A DNA stretch of 64,000 nt from Enterobacter dykesii (GCF_008364625.2 NZ_CP126604.1:806001-870000); one strand, 5' to 3'. Counted from the stretch's first letter, positions 11,295 to 26,289 are shown. Notes: generated by a model not told the origin, from the letters alone. Program-made: numbers and translations.

Positions 11295-11713
11295 TCGTCT
11301 TGTCCCGAAACGTCAGCATTCCTGACAACGAGCTGGAGATCACCGCCATCCGTGCGCAGGGGGCTGGCGGGCAGCACGTCAACAAGGCGTCGACGGCTAT
11401 CCATTTGCGTTTTGACATTCGGGCCTCAAGCCTGCCAGAGTCTTATAAAGAAAGCCTGCTTGCCGCCAGCCATCACCTGATCACCAGCGATGGCGTGATT
11501 GTGATCAAAGCCCAGGAGCACCGCAGCCAGGAGCTCAACCGGGAAGCGGCGATAGCCAGGCTGGTGGCGGTTATCAAAGAGTTAACGGCAGTACAAAAAA
11601 GCCGCCGGGCAACGCGGCCAACCCGCGCATCGAAAGAGCGTCGGTTGTCCTCGAAGGCCCAAAAATCCACAGTGAAAGCACTACGCGGTAAAGTTCGTCG
11701 CCCGACAGAGTGA
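11291..11713 (+). CDS. arfB: Alternative ribosome-rescue peptidyl-tRNA hydrolase
   Basis: Releases peptides from ribosomes stalled on non-stop mRNA, independent of tmRNA. 140 aa from the ATG overlapping the yaeQ stop; the upstream in-frame alternative at 11276 lacks family support. The catalytic GGQ motif is exactly at residues 26-28 in [12 protein letters not shown]. The basic C-terminal tail ([14 protein letters not shown] through KALRGKVRR) is the part that enters the empty mRNA channel. Coupled to yaeQ. Confidence 0.96.
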   Translation: MIVLSRNVSIPDNELEITAIRAQGAGGQHVNKASTAIHLRFDIRASSLPESYKESLLAASHHLITSDGVIVIKAQEHRSQELNREAAIARLVAVIKELTAVQKSRRATRPTRASKERRLSSKAQKSTVKALRGKVRRPTE

Positions 11714-11747
11714 CGAAAGGGAACACACTTTTCATAAGGAATTCATT

Positions 11748-12446
11748 GTGAAAAAAGTATTATGGTCAGCGCTGGCAGCGAGTACGCTGTTTGCGCTTTT
11801 TGGGTGTAACAACCGCTCCGAAACGCAGGTTTTACAACCCACGCAAACGGAAGAATTAAAACCAATGCAGCAAAGCTGGCGCGGCGTATTGCCTTGCGCG
11901 GACTGCGAAGGCATTGAAACGTCGCTGTTCCTGCAAAAAGATGGCACCTGGGTGATGAATCAGCGCTATCAGGGTGCAAAAGAGCCTTCTTCTTTTGCAA
12001 CTTATGGAACATGGGCGCGTACGGCGGAGAAGCTGGTCCTGACGGATACCACCGGTGAGAAAACCTTTTTCCGCGCTAAAGGCGAGGGGATGGAGATGCT
12101 TGACCGCGAAGGCAACCCGATTGAATCCCAATTCAACTTCACGCTGGCGCCGGTAAAAGCGGCTCTGCCTGCCACGCCGATGGCGATGCGGGGGATGTAC
12201 TTCTATATGGCGGATGCGGCGATCTTTACCGACTGCGCAACCGGCAAGAAGGTTAGCGTGGCAAACAATGCGCAGCTTGAACGTGATTACGCTGTGGCGC
12301 GCGGTAATGACAGCAAGCCGATATTGCTGACGGTGGATGGTCACTTTACGCTGGAGCCAAACCCGGATAGCGGAGAGATGGTGAAAACGCTGGTGGCGGA
12401 TAAAGACGCGAAATTTGTAGCGGGTAAAGACTGTAACAGTAAATAA
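11748..12446 (+). CDS. nlpE: Envelope stress lipoprotein NlpE (CutF)
   Basis: Outer-membrane lipoprotein that senses surface attachment and lipoprotein-sorting or redox defects and signals to the CpxAR system. 232 aa. The signal peptide ends in a lipobox (LFGC) with acylated C20. A CxxC motif (C50-A-D-C53) follows in the N-terminal domain. A second Cys pair occurs near the C terminus (TDCATGKK and GKDCNSK). Asn follows the lipid-modified Cys, consistent with outer-membrane sorting. It ends at a bidirectional terminator shared with proS. Confidence 0.95.
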   Translation: MKKVLWSALAASTLFALFGCNNRSETQVLQPTQTEELKPMQQSWRGVLPCADCEGIETSLFLQKDGTWVMNQRYQGAKEPSSFATYGTWARTAEKLVLTDTTGEKTFFRAKGEGMEMLDREGNPIESQFNFTLAPVKAALPATPMAMRGMYFYMADAAIFTDCATGKKVSVANNAQLERDYAVARGNDSKPILLTVDGHFTLEPNPDSGEMVKTLVADKDAKFVAGKDCNSK

Positions 12447-12463
12447 GCCGACGCTGAGCCATT

Positions 12464-12491
12464 AAAAAACCCCGCCTGAGCGGGGTTTTTT
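12464..12491. terminator. Bidirectional terminator between nlpE and proS
   Basis: Perfect arms AAAAAACCCCGC and GCGGGGTTTTTT with a CTGA loop. The A-tract and T-tract make it work for both convergent genes. Confidence 0.93.
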
Positions 12492-12493
12492 GT

Positions 12494-14212
12494 TTAGCCT
12501 TTGATGGCTTTCACCAGGTAATCAAGAATGTCGCCGGTCTTGATCATCTGTTTTTCGCCGCTGCGACGGTATTTGTATTCAATCTCATCGCTGTCGAGGT
12601 TACGGTCGCCGATGACGACGGTGTGCGGAATACCGATCAGTTCCATATCGGCAAACATCACGCCCGGACGCTCTTTACGGTCATCCATCAGCACTTCGAT
12701 ACCCTGAGCGCGCAGCTCGGAATACAGCTTCTCGGCCAGTTCCTGCACGCGGTAAGACTTGTGCATGTTCATTGGCAGAATGGCCACCTGGAACGGCGCA
12801 ATATTGTCCGGCCAGACGATGCCGCGTTCGTCGTAGTTCTGCTCAATCGCCGCAGCCACCACGCGCGTCACACCGATACCGTAGCAACCCATGGTCAGGA
12901 TCTGGTTACGGCCATCTTCACCCTGAACAGCCGCGTTCAGCGCGCGAGAGTATTTATCACCCAGCTGGAAGATGTGACCGACTTCGATGCCGCGCTTAAT
13001 CATCAGGGTACCCTGGCCGTCCGGGCTTGGATCGCCTGCAACCACGTTACGGATGTCAGCCACTTCCGGCGTCGCCACGTCGCGATCCCAGTTGATGCCG
13101 AAGTAGTGTTTACCGTCGATGTTCGCACCGGCGGAGAAGTCGCTCATTGCAGCAACCGTGCGGTCAATAACAACCGGCACCGGCAGATTGACGGGACCCA
13201 GTGAACCTGGACCCGCATTCACCACGGCGCGGATTTCCGCTTCCGTTGCGAACGTCAGCGGGCTGGCTACCTGCGGCAGCTTTTCGGCTTTTACTTCGTT
13301 CAGCTCATGATCGCCACGCACCAGCAGGGCAACCAGCGGGTAAGCGCTGCCTTCGGTGGATTTTACCAGCAGCGTTTTCACGGTTTTTTCGACAGGCAGA
13401 TTGAATTGCTCAACCAGCTCGGCAATGGTTTTCGCGTTTGGCGTATCAACCAGCGTCATCTCTTGCGTTGCCGTGCCGCGTGGCTCTTTTGGTGCCAGCG
13501 CTTCTGCAAATTCGATGTTCGCCGCGTAGTCTGAAGAGTCAGAGAAGATCACATCGTCTTCACCGCTCTGCGCCAGTACCTGGAACTCATGGGAGGCGCT
13601 ACCGCCGATGGAGCCGGTATCAGCCTGCACAGCGCGGAAATCCAGACCCATGCGGGAGAATATTTTGCTGTATGCCGCGTACATTGCGTCGTACGTCTCT
13701 TGCAGGGATTCCTGAGAGGTATGGAAAGAGTAGGCATCTTTCATCAGGAATTCGCGAGAGCGCATGACGCCGAAACGTGGGCGAACTTCGTCACGGAACT
13801 TGGTCTGGATCTGGAAGAAGTTCAGCGGCAGCTGTTTGTAAGAGCTCAGCTCGTTACGAATCAGGTCGGTAATGACTTCTTCATGCGTTGGGCCGAGAAC
13901 GAACGGACGCTCGCCGCGATCGACGAAGCGCAGCAGTTCAGGACCATATTGCTCCCAACGGCCGCTCTCCTGCCACAGGTCAGCGGGCTGAACCACAGGC
14001 ATGGACACCTCGATAGCACCGGCGTTGTTCATCTCTTCACGCACGATGTTTTCGACTTTTTTCAGGACGCGCACGCCGGTCGGCAGCCAGGTGTATAACC
14101 CGGAGGCCAGCTTGCGGATCATCCCGGCGCGCAGCATCAGCTGATGGCTGATCACTTCGGCGTCGGCAGGCGTCTCCTTCAGAGTGGAGAGCAGATATTG
14201 GCTAGTACGCAT
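12494..14212 (-). CDS. proS: Prolyl-tRNA synthetase
   Basis: Class II aminoacyl-tRNA synthetase charging tRNA-Pro, bacterial type with an inserted editing (INS) domain between motifs 2 and 3. 572 aa from the start giving [15 protein letters not shown], identical in length to E. coli; a longer in-frame ATG at 14266 would add 18 non-conserved residues. Motif 2 region [16 protein letters not shown] and motif 3 [18 protein letters not shown] are clear. It lies between nlpE (convergent) and trmO on the minus strand. Confidence 0.97.
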   Translation of the reverse strand: MRTSQYLLSTLKETPADAEVISHQLMLRAGMIRKLASGLYTWLPTGVRVLKKVENIVREEMNNAGAIEVSMPVVQPADLWQESGRWEQYGPELLRFVDRGERPFVLGPTHEEVITDLIRNELSSYKQLPLNFFQIQTKFRDEVRPRFGVMRSREFLMKDAYSFHTSQESLQETYDAMYAAYSKIFSRMGLDFRAVQADTGSIGGSASHEFQVLAQSGEDDVIFSDSSDYAANIEFAEALAPKEPRGTATQEMTLVDTPNAKTIAELVEQFNLPVEKTVKTLLVKSTEGSAYPLVALLVRGDHELNEVKAEKLPQVASPLTFATEAEIRAVVNAGPGSLGPVNLPVPVVIDRTVAAMSDFSAGANIDGKHYFGINWDRDVATPEVADIRNVVAGDPSPDGQGTLMIKRGIEVGHIFQLGDKYSRALNAAVQGEDGRNQILTMGCYGIGVTRVVAAAIEQNYDERGIVWPDNIAPFQVAILPMNMHKSYRVQELAEKLYSELRAQGIEVLMDDRKERPGVMFADMELIGIPHTVVIGDRNLDSDEIEYKYRRSGEKQMIKTGDILDYLVKAIKG

Positions 14213-14323
14213 GTTGTTACGGTTCCATTTCGACGATTGGAACAGGCTGAAACACCAGCCTGACACAAAAAAGTGGTTTAGTTTACCAGTGTGGCAAAGA
14301 TGCCAAAAGAGAGGAGAACAAAA

Positions 14324-15031
14324 TTACCTGGGTTCAAGGGCAAACACTTCAAAACCTGCCCCGGTGACGCGCCAGCGAACGTTGAAATCAAGTAGCCAGA
14401 CGGCGTACGTTTTTCCTTCTTCCTCTTCTTTACGGTAGGCCGGACGCGGGTCCTGTGCCAAAACTTCGGTGATGAAATCCCGTAAGCGAGGATAGCGTTT
14501 CTCCAGCTGACCGAGCTGCGCGGTTATCTCTGGCGTAAAATACACAGGCATATCCGCCTGCGGCGCGTCCTGAGCATAACTTGCACGCGCGTCCGGGAGC
14601 GCTTCGGCGAAGGGCAAATAGGGTTTTATGTCGATTACCGGCGTGCCGTCTACCAGGTCGAGGCTACCTAACTCAAGTATCACCCGATCTTTCTGGCAGC
14701 GTATGCCTTTCAGTTCAACCAGCGACATTCCAATCGGGTTTGGGCGGAAGGTCGAGCGCGTCGCAAACACGCCCATTCTCGCATTTCCGCCAAGACGAGG
14801 AGGGCGCACGGTAGGTCGCCAGCCGCCTTCCATCGTCTGGTGAAACACGAACACCACCCATAAATGGCTGAAAGTCTCGAGCCCGCGTACCGCATCGGCC
14901 TGATTGTAAGGCGCAATCAGGTGAAGCTCACCGCTTCCGCTGGTGACCAGACCGGGCTGGCGGGGGACGGCGAACTTCTCTTTATAAGGAGAGTGGATAA
15001 CGCCTATCTGCTCGAACTGAAATGCACTCAT
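14324..15031 (-). CDS. trmO: tRNA (adenine(37)-N6)-methyltransferase TrmO
   Basis: SAM-dependent methyltransferase that converts t6A37 to m6t6A37 in tRNA-Thr(GGU); also known as TsaA/YaeB. 235 aa from the ATG whose first bases overlap the rcsF stop, the same length as E. coli. The conserved VPRQPGLV, TVRPPRLGGN and FATRSTFRPNPIGMS blocks are diagnostic of the family. It follows rcsF with a 4-nt overlap, so the two are one transcription unit. Confidence 0.95.
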   Translation of the reverse strand: MSAFQFEQIGVIHSPYKEKFAVPRQPGLVTSGSGELHLIAPYNQADAVRGLETFSHLWVVFVFHQTMEGGWRPTVRPPRLGGNARMGVFATRSTFRPNPIGMSLVELKGIRCQKDRVILELGSLDLVDGTPVIDIKPYLPFAEALPDARASYAQDAPQADMPVYFTPEITAQLGQLEKRYPRLRDFITEVLAQDPRPAYRKEEEEGKTYAVWLLDFNVRWRVTGAGFEVFALEPR

Positions 15032-15432
15032 TTCGCCGTGATGTTCAGCGCAGAACCGATGCAAACCGCCTGACGGTAGCAGCCCGGCGTGCCGCTGGTG
15101 ACTTCGCAGCTGTGCAGCAGGACCGCGTTAGCTTTCATTTTTGCGGCATTAATCTGCATGCGTTTACGCGCTGTCGGAATATTCGGTGGTGAGTCCTGAT
15201 TGGTCGCCTGGCAGGATTCGCCGCTCACTTCGCCCAGTTCACGGAACGGTTTACCGACGAGTTCGTCCGCTTTCGTGATAATGCGAACCGGCGCAGGGCG
15301 AACCACTTTCGGTTTCGCAGGCTCGGTCTTTGGCGGGGTTGCCGTGCTTTGAACAGGTTCAACGGGAGATCTGCTTAGCATAGAACAGCCGCTCAGCATG
15401 AGTGCTAAAAGACAGATCGGTAAAGCACGCAT
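15028..15432 (-). CDS. rcsF: Rcs phosphorelay sensor lipoprotein
   Basis: Outer-membrane lipoprotein that detects LPS or peptidoglycan damage and activates the RcsCDB relay by releasing IgaA. 134 aa. Lipobox LSGC with C16, followed by a Pro-rich, basic linker (about residues 25-50). The folded domain has four cysteines (GESCQ, LLHSCEV, TPGCY, AVCIG) that form the two nested disulfides typical of RcsF. It overlaps trmO by 4 nt. Confidence 0.95.
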   Translation of the reverse strand: MRALPICLLALMLSGCSMLSRSPVEPVQSTATPPKTEPAKPKVVRPAPVRIITKADELVGKPFRELGEVSGESCQATNQDSPPNIPTARKRMQINAAKMKANAVLLHSCEVTSGTPGCYRQAVCIGSALNITAK

Positions 15433-15493
15433 AATAGTTCCTCAATGGATAATCAAAACGTCAGATATTGAATCAGTTGACTGCACAAATGAC

Positions 15494-15515
15494 AAGACGG
15501 GCATAAGCCCGTCCT
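15494..15515 (-). terminator. Probable terminator downstream of metQ
   Basis: Hairpin GACGGGC / GCCCGTC with a 4-nt ATAA loop (15496-15513) between the metQ stop and the rcsF promoter region. The T-tract on the minus strand is weak. Confidence 0.6.
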
Positions 15516-15538
15516 GATGATATTACACTGAGGTGAGA

Positions 15539-16354
15539 TTACCAGCCTTTAACAGCGCCGCCGTTAAACACTTTGTTGGCTTCCTGGTAAACTTCATCTG
15601 ACTGATAGGCCTGAACGAATTTCTTCACGTTTTCCGCGTCCTTGTTGTCTTCGCGAGTCACGATCAGGTTAACGTACGGGGAGTCTTTATCTTCAACGAA
15701 GATACCGTCTTTGGCTGGCGTCAGGCCAATCTGGCTGGCGTAAGTGGTGTTGATAACGGCCAGAGCAATCTGCGCATCGTCCAGAGAACGTGGCAGCTGC
15801 GGTGCTTCCAGTTCAACAATTTTCAGATTTTTCGGGTTCTCGGTGACGTCCAGAACGGTTGGCAGCAGGCCAACACCGTCTTTCAGTTTGATCAGGCCCA
15901 CTTTCTGCAGCAGCAGCAGGGAACGGCCAAGGTTAGTTGGGTCGTTAGGGACGGCAACCTGAGAGCCCGGCTGCAGTTCGTCCAGTGATTTAATTTTCTT
16001 AGAGTAACCGGCAATTGGATAAACGAAGGTGTTACCGACACCCACCAGTTTATAACCGCGATCTTTGATCTGCTGATCCAGATATGGCTTATGCTGGAAG
16101 GCGTTAGCGTCGATATCGCCTTTGCTCAGCGCTTCGTTCGGCAGAACGTAATCGTTAAAGGTTACCAGCTCCACGTCCAGGCCATATTTCTCTTTCGCCA
16201 CTTTCTGAGCAACTTCCGCAACCTGCTGTTCTGCACCCACGATAACGCCCACTTTAATGTGGTTTGGATCTTTTTCGTCCTGACCGCAACCCACCAGTGC
16301 CAGAGAGCCGATCAGCGCGCCTACTGCTGCGAAGGTCTTTAATTTAAACGCCAT
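15539..16354 (-). CDS. metQ: D/L-methionine-binding lipoprotein
   Basis: Substrate-binding component of the MetNIQ methionine ABC importer, tethered to the inner membrane. 271 aa. The signal peptide has a lipobox (LVGC) with acylated C23; the mature part is a NlpA-family binding fold (GVIVGAEQQVAEVAQKVAKE, then AVPNDPTNLGRSL). Third gene of the metNIQ unit, 40 bp downstream of metI. Confidence 0.96.
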   Translation of the reverse strand: MAFKLKTFAAVGALIGSLALVGCGQDEKDPNHIKVGVIVGAEQQVAEVAQKVAKEKYGLDVELVTFNDYVLPNEALSKGDIDANAFQHKPYLDQQIKDRGYKLVGVGNTFVYPIAGYSKKIKSLDELQPGSQVAVPNDPTNLGRSLLLLQKVGLIKLKDGVGLLPTVLDVTENPKNLKIVELEAPQLPRSLDDAQIALAVINTTYASQIGLTPAKDGIFVEDKDSPYVNLIVTREDNKDAENVKKFVQAYQSDEVYQEANKVFNGGAVKGW

Positions 16355-16394
16355 GTTTTATCCTTAACTCGTAGAGTTTGTGTTGTGTGTAACG

Positions 16395-17048
16395 TTATTT
16401 GTGAGTAACGGTCCGGACGATGCGATCGCCGGAGAACTGGATTAAATAAACCAGAACAACCAGCAATACCAGTACGGTATTCATCACGGTCGCGTTATAT
16501 CCAATATACCCGTACTGGTAACCAATCTGACCTAAACCGCCAGCGCCAACTGCGCCACCCATTGCGGAATAACCGACCAGCGTGATGAGCGTGATGGTTG
16601 CCGCGTTCACCAGGCCTGGCAGTGCTTCCGGGAGCAGAACTTTGCGGACGATCTGCATCGGCGTTGCGCCCATCGCGCGTGAGGCTTCGATCAAACCTGT
16701 TGGGATCTCCAGCAGGGCGTTTTCCACCATACGGGCGATAAACGGCGCAGCCCCCACGGTCAGCGGAACAATGGCCGCCTGCAGTCCGATAGACGTTCCG
16801 ACGATCACGCGGGTAAACGGAATCATCCACACCAGCAGAATAATGAAGGGAATAGAACGGAAGATGTTCACCAGCGCGGAGAGCGTACGGTACAGTTTCG
16901 CGTTCTCAATGATTTGACCCGGACGCGTCACGTACAGCAATACGCCGACCGGCAGGCCAATCACAAAACCAAAGAAGCCAGAGACAAAGGTCATTGCCAG
17001 CGTTTCCCAAACGCCGCGAACCAGCAGCCACATCATCGGCTCAGACAT
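16395..17048 (-). CDS. metI: Methionine ABC transporter permease
   Basis: Inner-membrane subunit of MetNIQ; two copies form the methionine channel. 217 aa with about five hydrophobic segments. The EAA coupling loop is [25 protein letters not shown] around residues 130-155, which docks on MetN. The start overlaps the metN stop by 8 nt, indicating coupled translation. Confidence 0.96.
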   Translation of the reverse strand: MSEPMMWLLVRGVWETLAMTFVSGFFGFVIGLPVGVLLYVTRPGQIIENAKLYRTLSALVNIFRSIPFIILLVWMIPFTRVIVGTSIGLQAAIVPLTVGAAPFIARMVENALLEIPTGLIEASRAMGATPMQIVRKVLLPEALPGLVNAATITLITLVGYSAMGGAVGAGGLGQIGYQYGYIGYNATVMNTVLVLLVVLVYLIQFSGDRIVRTVTHK

Positions 17049-18072
17049 AACCCAGTACCTCTACTTTTACGTGGTGTTCCTGCAGCCAGGCAATTGCGGC
17101 CTGGGTTTCTTCTTGTGTGCCGTGCATTTCTGTCAGCATGATGCCGAACTTCACGCCACCTGCGTAATCCATCTGCGCGCTGATGATGTTGTTGTTCACG
17201 TTAAAGCGACGCGCGGTTTCGGAAAGCAGGGGAGCGTCAACGGACTGACCGGTGAACTCCATACGCAGCATCGGGACGCTGTTTGCTTCGGGTTCGGTTT
17301 TCAAACGCTCCAGATAATCTTCCGGAATATCCAGATGCAGCGTGGACTGGATGAACTGCTGTGCCAGCGGCGTCTTCGGATGCGAGAACACTTCACTTAC
17401 CGTGTCCTGCTCGATCAGTTCACCGTTGCTGATGACCGCCACGCAGTCGCAGATGCGTTTCACCACGTCCATCTCATGTGTAATAAGGAGGATCGTCAGG
17501 CCCAGGCGACGGTTAATGTCTTTCAGCAGTTCCAGAATCGAACGCGTGGTGGCCGGATCCAGTGCGCTGGTGGCTTCATCGCACAGCAGTACCTTAGGAT
17601 TACTTGCCAGCGCGCGGGCAATGGCCACACGCTGCTTTTGCCCACCGGACAGATTTGCCGGGTAGCTATCATGCTTATCGCCCAGACCCACGAGGTCGAG
17701 CAGCTCGGTAACGCGACGCTTCACTTCTTCTTTCGGCGTGTTATCCAGCTCAAGCGGCAGGGCAACGTTGCCGAACACGGTGCGGGAAGCCAGCAGGTTA
17801 AAGTGCTGGAAGATCATGCCAATCTGACGACGCGCTTTGGTGAGTTCTTTCTCTGAGAGGGCGGTAAGTTCCTGGCCGCCAACTTCTACGCTGCCCTGGG
17901 TTGGGCGCTCAAGCAGGTTAACACAACGAATCAGCGTGCTTTTACCTGCACCTGATGCGCCAATGACGCCATAAATTTGACCAGCAGGAACATGCAGGCT
18001 GACGTTGTTCAGCGCCTGAATGGTTCGGTTCCCCTGCTGGAACACTTTGGTGATATTGGAAAGTTTAATCAT
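17041..18072 (-). CDS. metN: Methionine ABC transporter ATP-binding protein
   Basis: ATPase of the MetNIQ importer for D- and L-methionine. 343 aa. Walker [13 protein letters not shown] signature LSGGQKQR, Walker [13 protein letters not shown] and the H-loop ITHEMD are all present. The C-terminal ACT-like (NIL) domain, from about residue 260, binds cytoplasmic methionine and gives transinhibition in this family. First gene of the operon, with a MetJ site about 85-100 bp upstream. Confidence 0.97.
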   Translation of the reverse strand: MIKLSNITKVFQQGNRTIQALNNVSLHVPAGQIYGVIGASGAGKSTLIRCVNLLERPTQGSVEVGGQELTALSEKELTKARRQIGMIFQHFNLLASRTVFGNVALPLELDNTPKEEVKRRVTELLDLVGLGDKHDSYPANLSGGQKQRVAIARALASNPKVLLCDEATSALDPATTRSILELLKDINRRLGLTILLITHEMDVVKRICDCVAVISNGELIEQDTVSEVFSHPKTPLAQQFIQSTLHLDIPEDYLERLKTEPEANSVPMLRMEFTGQSVDAPLLSETARRFNVNNNIISAQMDYAGGVKFGIMLTEMHGTQEETQAAIAWLQEHHVKVEVLGYV

Positions 18073-18156
18073 TAGATTATTTTTATCGTATGTAAGTTAG
18101 CCGTGGCATTTTCTTCTGCCAGATACGGGTGATGACCGTAAACAAAACGGATGTTA

Positions 18157-18172
18157 AGGCATCCAGACGTCT
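18157..18172 (-). promoter_or_regulatory. MetJ operator (met boxes) upstream of metN
   Basis: A perfect met box AGACGTCT at 18165-18172 is preceded by an imperfect adjacent box, AGGCATCC. MetJ dimers bind tandem 8-bp boxes and repress with S-adenosylmethionine. Placement between metN and gmhB fits control of metNIQ. Confidence 0.8.
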
Positions 18173-18260
18173 AAATCAATCCAACTCTGTACGATGAGCA
18201 CTTTATTGCGCTGCGATTCATGAGATACTAGTCGAACATGCCTTTTTCAGGAGCAAACCG

Positions 18261-18827
18261 GTGGCAAAATCAGTACCCGCAATTTTTCTCGATCGTGACG
18301 GCACTATTAATGTGGATCACGGTTATGTCCATGAGATTGATGAGTTCGAGTTTATCGAGGGCGTAATAGATGCCATGCGCCAGCTGAAAGAGATGGGTTA
18401 TGCGCTGGTGGTTGTGACGAACCAGTCCGGTATTGCACGCGGTAAATTCACCGAAGCGCAGTTCGAGACGCTGACGGAATGGATGGACTGGTCGTTGGCC
18501 GACCGCGGTGTGGATCTCGACGGCATCTACTATTGTCCTCACCATCCGCAGGGAACCGTTGAAGCGTATCGTCAGACCTGTGACTGCCGTAAGCCGCATC
18601 CGGGGATGTTCATCTCTGCACAGGAGTTCCTGCACATCGATATGGCTGCTTCTTATATGGTGGGCGATAAACTGGAAGATATGCAGGCAGCAGCAGCAGC
18701 GGGTGTAGGGACCAAAATATTAGTTCGCACCGGTAAGCCAGTGACGCCAGAAGCAGAAAATGCAGCGGATTGGGTGATTAATAGTCTGGCCGATCTGCCA
18801 AAAGAGATTAAAAAGCACCAAAAATAG
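18261..18827 (+). CDS. gmhB: D-glycero-beta-D-manno-heptose 1,7-bisphosphate 7-phosphatase
   Basis: HAD-family phosphatase in ADP-heptose synthesis for the LPS inner core; it works downstream of GmhA, which is also in this window (45576). 188 aa. The HAD nucleophile motif FLDRDGT has D11 and D13. The zinc-binding Cys/His cluster CPHHPQG...CDCRKPHPG (around residues 92-112) is characteristic of GmhB. Motif IV is [10 protein letters not shown]. It ends just before the rRNA operon promoters. Confidence 0.96.
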   Translation: MAKSVPAIFLDRDGTINVDHGYVHEIDEFEFIEGVIDAMRQLKEMGYALVVVTNQSGIARGKFTEAQFETLTEWMDWSLADRGVDLDGIYYCPHHPQGTVEAYRQTCDCRKPHPGMFISAQEFLHIDMAASYMVGDKLEDMQAAAAAGVGTKILVRTGKPVTPEAENAADWVINSLADLPKEIKKHQK

Positions 18828-18876
18828 CTTTTTTGGCGAAAAGATGAGCGGTTGAAATAAAAATGCATTTTTCCGC

Positions 18877-18904
18877 TTGTCATTCCTCGGCGGCCCCCTA
18901 TAAT
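18877..18904 (+). promoter_or_regulatory. rRNA operon promoter P1
   Basis: TTGTCA (18877-18882), 16-bp spacer, TATAAT (18899-18904), then a GC-rich discriminator GCGCC typical of stringently controlled rrn promoters. An AT-rich stretch immediately upstream (about 18855-18872) resembles an UP element. Confidence 0.88.
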
Positions 18905-18985
18905 GCGCCTCCATCGACACGGCGGATGTGAATCACTTCACAAACAGCCCGGTCGGTTGAAGAGAAAAAATCCTGAAATAACGGG

Positions 18986-19013
18986 TTGACTCTGAAAGAG
19001 GAAAGCGTAATAT
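18986..19013 (+). promoter_or_regulatory. rRNA operon promoter P2
   Basis: TTGACT (18986-18991), 16-bp spacer, TAATAT (19008-19013), about 110 bp downstream of P1 as in other enterobacterial rrn operons. Confidence 0.85.
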
Positions 19014-19051
19014 ACGCCACCTCGCAACGGTGAGCGAAAGCCGCGTTGCAC

Positions 19052-19063
19052 TGCTCTTTAACA
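19052..19063 (+). promoter_or_regulatory. boxA antitermination site in rrn leader
   Basis: TGCTCTTTAACA matches the enterobacterial boxA, where NusB/NusE load the rRNA antitermination complex. A related copy (TGCTCTTTAAAA, 21061-21072) precedes 23S. Confidence 0.85.
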
Positions 19064-19067
19064 ATTT

Positions 19068-20779
<1,712 letters not shown>

Positions 20780-20804
20780 GAAAAACAGCAGTAAAAATCT
20801 CTGC

Positions 20805-20881
<77 letters not shown>

Positions 20882-20923
20882 GACTCCTTTTAAAGGATGA
20901 GCGGTACAGAGATTGCAAACGAT

Positions 20924-20999
20924 GGGGCTATAGCTCAGCTGGGAGAGCGCCTGCTTTGCACGCAGGAGGTCTGCGGTTCGATCCCGCATAGCTCCACCA
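20924..20999 (+). tRNA. alaV: tRNA-Ala (TGC)
   Basis: 76 nt, begins GGGGCTATAGCTCAG and ends CCA. Anticodon loop TTTGCAC gives TGC. Second tRNA of the 16S-23S spacer. Confidence 0.97.
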
Positions 21000-21169
21000 T
21001 CTTTTACTGCGAACCCAAGAAAACTTCAGAGTGAACCTGAAAAGGTGCACTGCGAAGTTTTGCTCTTTAAAAATCTGGATCAAGCTGAAAATTGAAACGA
21101 CACACATGTTATGTGTGTTCGAGTCTCTCAAATTTTCGCAATCAGAAGTGAAACATCTTCGGGTTGTGA

Positions 21170-24075
<2,906 letters not shown>

Positions 24076-24140
24076 ACAACGCCGAAGGTGTTTTGGCGAA
24101 GAGAGACACGATTTTCAGCCTGATACAGATTAACAGAATT

Positions 24141-24260
24141 TGCCTGGCGGCTTTAGCGCGGTGGTCCCACCTGACCCCATGCCGAACTCAGAAGTGAAAC
24201 GCCGTAGCGCCGATGGTAGTGTGGGGTCTCCCCATGTGAGAGTAGGGAACTGCCAGGCAT
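24141..24260 (+). rRNA. rrfH: 5S ribosomal RNA
   Basis: 120 nt, starts TGCCTGGCGGC and ends TGCCAGGCAT; the two ends form the terminal helix. Confidence 0.96.
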
Positions 24261-24313
24261 CAAATTAAGTAGTAAGCCGGTGCATAAATCCGGTGGTTAC
24301 AGCAGTCTTCGGT

Positions 24314-24390
24314 GGAGCGGTAGTTCAGTCGGTTAGAATACCTGCCTGTCACGCAGGGGGTCGCGGGTTCGAGTCCCGTCCGTTCCGCCA
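24314..24390 (+). tRNA. aspU: tRNA-Asp (GTC)
   Basis: 77 nt, begins GGAGCGGTAGTTCAG and ends CCGCCA. Anticodon loop CTGTCAC gives GTC. Last gene of the rRNA operon; its sequence is identical to the second tRNA-Asp at 33743-33819. Confidence 0.97.
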
Positions 24391-24396
24391 CTTATT

Positions 24397-24427
24397 AAAA
24401 GCCCTGAGCTCACGCTCAGGGCTTTTT
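24397..24427 (+). terminator. rRNA operon terminator
   Basis: Long hairpin AAAAGCCCTGAG / CTCAGGGCTTTT with a short loop, followed by more T, directly after tRNA-Asp. Confidence 0.93.
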
Positions 24428-24550
24428 TCTTATCTGACGTTTAATTATTGCGAAATTAGCAAAAATCCTCTGCGTTTTGCGATCTTTTTCTCTATAACAA
24501 CGCCAGCGATAATCATCCTCAGTTTACGAACATAATGATTGAGGAATAGT

Positions 24551-25354
24551 ATGACTCTCCCTGCATTTGGTCTGGGCACTTTCCGCCTGAAAGACGACGT
24601 TGTTATCGCATCGGTTAAAACCGCACTCGAACAGGGCTATCGTGCGGTTGATACGGCACAGATCTATGAAAATGAAGCTGCCGTTGGACAAGCTCTCGAA
24701 GAGAGCGGTGTACCGCGTAACGAACTGTTTATCACCACGAAAATCTGGATTGAGAATCTCAGCAAAGATAAGCTGATCCCTAGCCTGAAAGAGAGTCTGA
24801 AAAAGCTGCGTACTGACTACGTGGATCTGACGCTGATCCACTGGCCCTCACCGAACGATGCCGTTTCTGTGGAAGAATTCATGCAGACACTTCTGGAAGC
24901 GAAAGCTCAGGGCTTAACCCGCGAAATTGGGATCTCCAACTTCACCATCCCGCTGATGGAAAAAGCCATTGCTGCTGTTGGCGCAGAAAATATCGCGACC
25001 AACCAGATTGAGCTGTCTCCCTACCTGCAAAACCGCAAAGTCGTGGACTGGGCAAAACAGCACGGGATCCACATCACCTCCTATATGACGCTGGCCTACG
25101 GTAAAGCGCTGAAAGATGAAGTGATTACGCGTATCGCAGAGAAACATAACGCGACTGCCGCGCAGGTGATTCTGGCATGGGCAATGGGTGAAGGTTATGC
25201 CGTGATCCCATCATCAACTAAGCGTGAAAACCTGGCCAGCAACCTGTTAGCAGCGGATCTTCATCTGGATGCAGATGATAAAAAAGCGATCGCCGCACTT
25301 GAATGCAACGATCGCCTGGTCAGCCCGGAAGGTTTAGCTCCTGACTGGGATTAA
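24551..25354 (+). CDS. dkgB: 2,5-diketo-D-gluconate reductase B
   Basis: NADPH-dependent aldo-keto reductase acting on 2,5-diketogluconate and on methylglyoxal and related aldehydes. 267 aa from the ATG with SD AGGAA; an upstream TTG at 24539 would extend it by four residues without family support. AKR catalytic residues D34 and Y39 (DTAQIYENE), the lysine in FITTKIW and the histidine in LTLIHWPSP are present. The C-terminal IPSSTKREN phosphate-binding segment fits NADPH use. Position after aspU matches E. coli. Confidence 0.95.
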   Translation: MTLPAFGLGTFRLKDDVVIASVKTALEQGYRAVDTAQIYENEAAVGQALEESGVPRNELFITTKIWIENLSKDKLIPSLKESLKKLRTDYVDLTLIHWPSPNDAVSVEEFMQTLLEAKAQGLTREIGISNFTIPLMEKAIAAVGAENIATNQIELSPYLQNRKVVDWAKQHGIHITSYMTLAYGKALKDEVITRIAEKHNATAAQVILAWAMGEGYAVIPSSTKRENLASNLLAADLHLDADDKKAIAALECNDRLVSPEGLAPDWD

Positions 25355-25383
25355 GTTTGACCCACCCTCTGTAACCTGAACCC

Positions 25384-26289
25384 TCACGCAGCTCCTCCGG
25401 GAGCTGTTTTTATATGTTCACTCAGGAAGTCAATAAAGGCGCGAATGCGCGTGCTTACCGCTCTGTCACTGTAATACACCGCGCTAAAAGGCATTTCGAC
25501 CGGCAGACGTTTATCGGCCATTAGCTCCACCAGTTCACCCCGGGCTATCTCCTTGTCAATCATATAGTCTGACAAGCAGGCGATACCATTTCCTTCAAGA
25601 CACAGCTGCTTCAGCGTTTCCCCGCTGTTTGAGGATAATCCGCAGGTAATCTCATGAAGTTGACCATCATGACAGGCGACAGGCCAGGTGTTCAGCGACA
25701 CCGGCTCCGTAAAGCCAAGGCACAGATGCTGCTTCAATTCTTCAACCGTCTCCGGTTTACCATGTTCGGCAATATACTCTGGTGATGCGATAATTTTGCG
25801 GTAGCTGGCAAACAGAGGGCGGGCACGCAAGCTTGAATCTGTCAGGGTTCCCGCCCGGATAGCCACATCCACTTTCCGCTCGATGAGGTTGATAAACGTC
25901 TCTGAGGAGACCAGCGAAAGCGTCATCTCAGGATAGCGTTCGCGGAAAGGTTTGATCAGCGGCATCAGAAAGTGAAGCACGACCGGCGTTGCCGCATCAA
26001 TGCGCAGTAATCCACGCGGCGTACTGCGGGTCTCCATAATCTCCGTCTCCGCTGCGGCCATCTCCTGCAGTACCGACTGCACGCGGCGGAAGTAACGCTC
26101 TCCTTCTTCCGTCAGGCTCAGCTGCCGCGTCGTACGGTTGAGCAGACTCACTCCAAGCTTCATCTCCAGTTTTTTTACCGAACGGCTGATAGCCGAGTTA
26201 GCCTGTCCCAGCTGTTCGGCCGCGCGGCTAAAGCTGCCGCTTTCAACGACGGCGACAAAGATTGTCAGCTCTTCCGATGTTGCTTTCAT
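25384..26289 (-). CDS. yafC: LysR-family transcriptional regulator YafC
   Basis: Predicted DNA-binding regulator, 301 aa. N-terminal winged helix-turn-helix (about residues 1-60: [37 protein letters not shown]) and LysR substrate-binding domain to the C terminus. Effector unknown. It is divergent from the MFS exporter at 26394 with 104 bp between the starts. That is the classic arrangement for a LysR regulator controlling its neighbour and itself. A T-rich -35/-10-like pair (TTGATA 26314, TATTTA 26336) lies in the gap, low confidence. Confidence 0.9.
   Translation of the reverse strand: MKATSEELTIFVAVVESGSFSRAAEQLGQANSAISRSVKKLEMKLGVSLLNRTTRQLSLTEEGERYFRRVQSVLQEMAAAETEIMETRSTPRGLLRIDAATPVVLHFLMPLIKPFRERYPEMTLSLVSSETFINLIERKVDVAIRAGTLTDSSLRARPLFASYRKIIASPEYIAEHGKPETVEELKQHLCLGFTEPVSLNTWPVACHDGQLHEITCGLSSNSGETLKQLCLEGNGIACLSDYMIDKEIARGELVELMADKRLPVEMPFSAVYYSDRAVSTRIRAFIDFLSEHIKTAPGGAA
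25387..25413 (+). terminator. dkgB terminator inside the 3' end of yafC
   Basis: CAGCTCC / GGGAGCTG hairpin followed by TTTTTAT. It lies just inside the convergent yafC coding end (stop at 25384), so the last codons of yafC double as the dkgB terminator. Confidence 0.75.

Noticed and set aside
18810..18833. AAAAAGC / GCTTTTT weak hairpin over the gmhB stop
   Set aside because: Only AT-rich pairing with a 10-nt loop; not convincing as a terminator.
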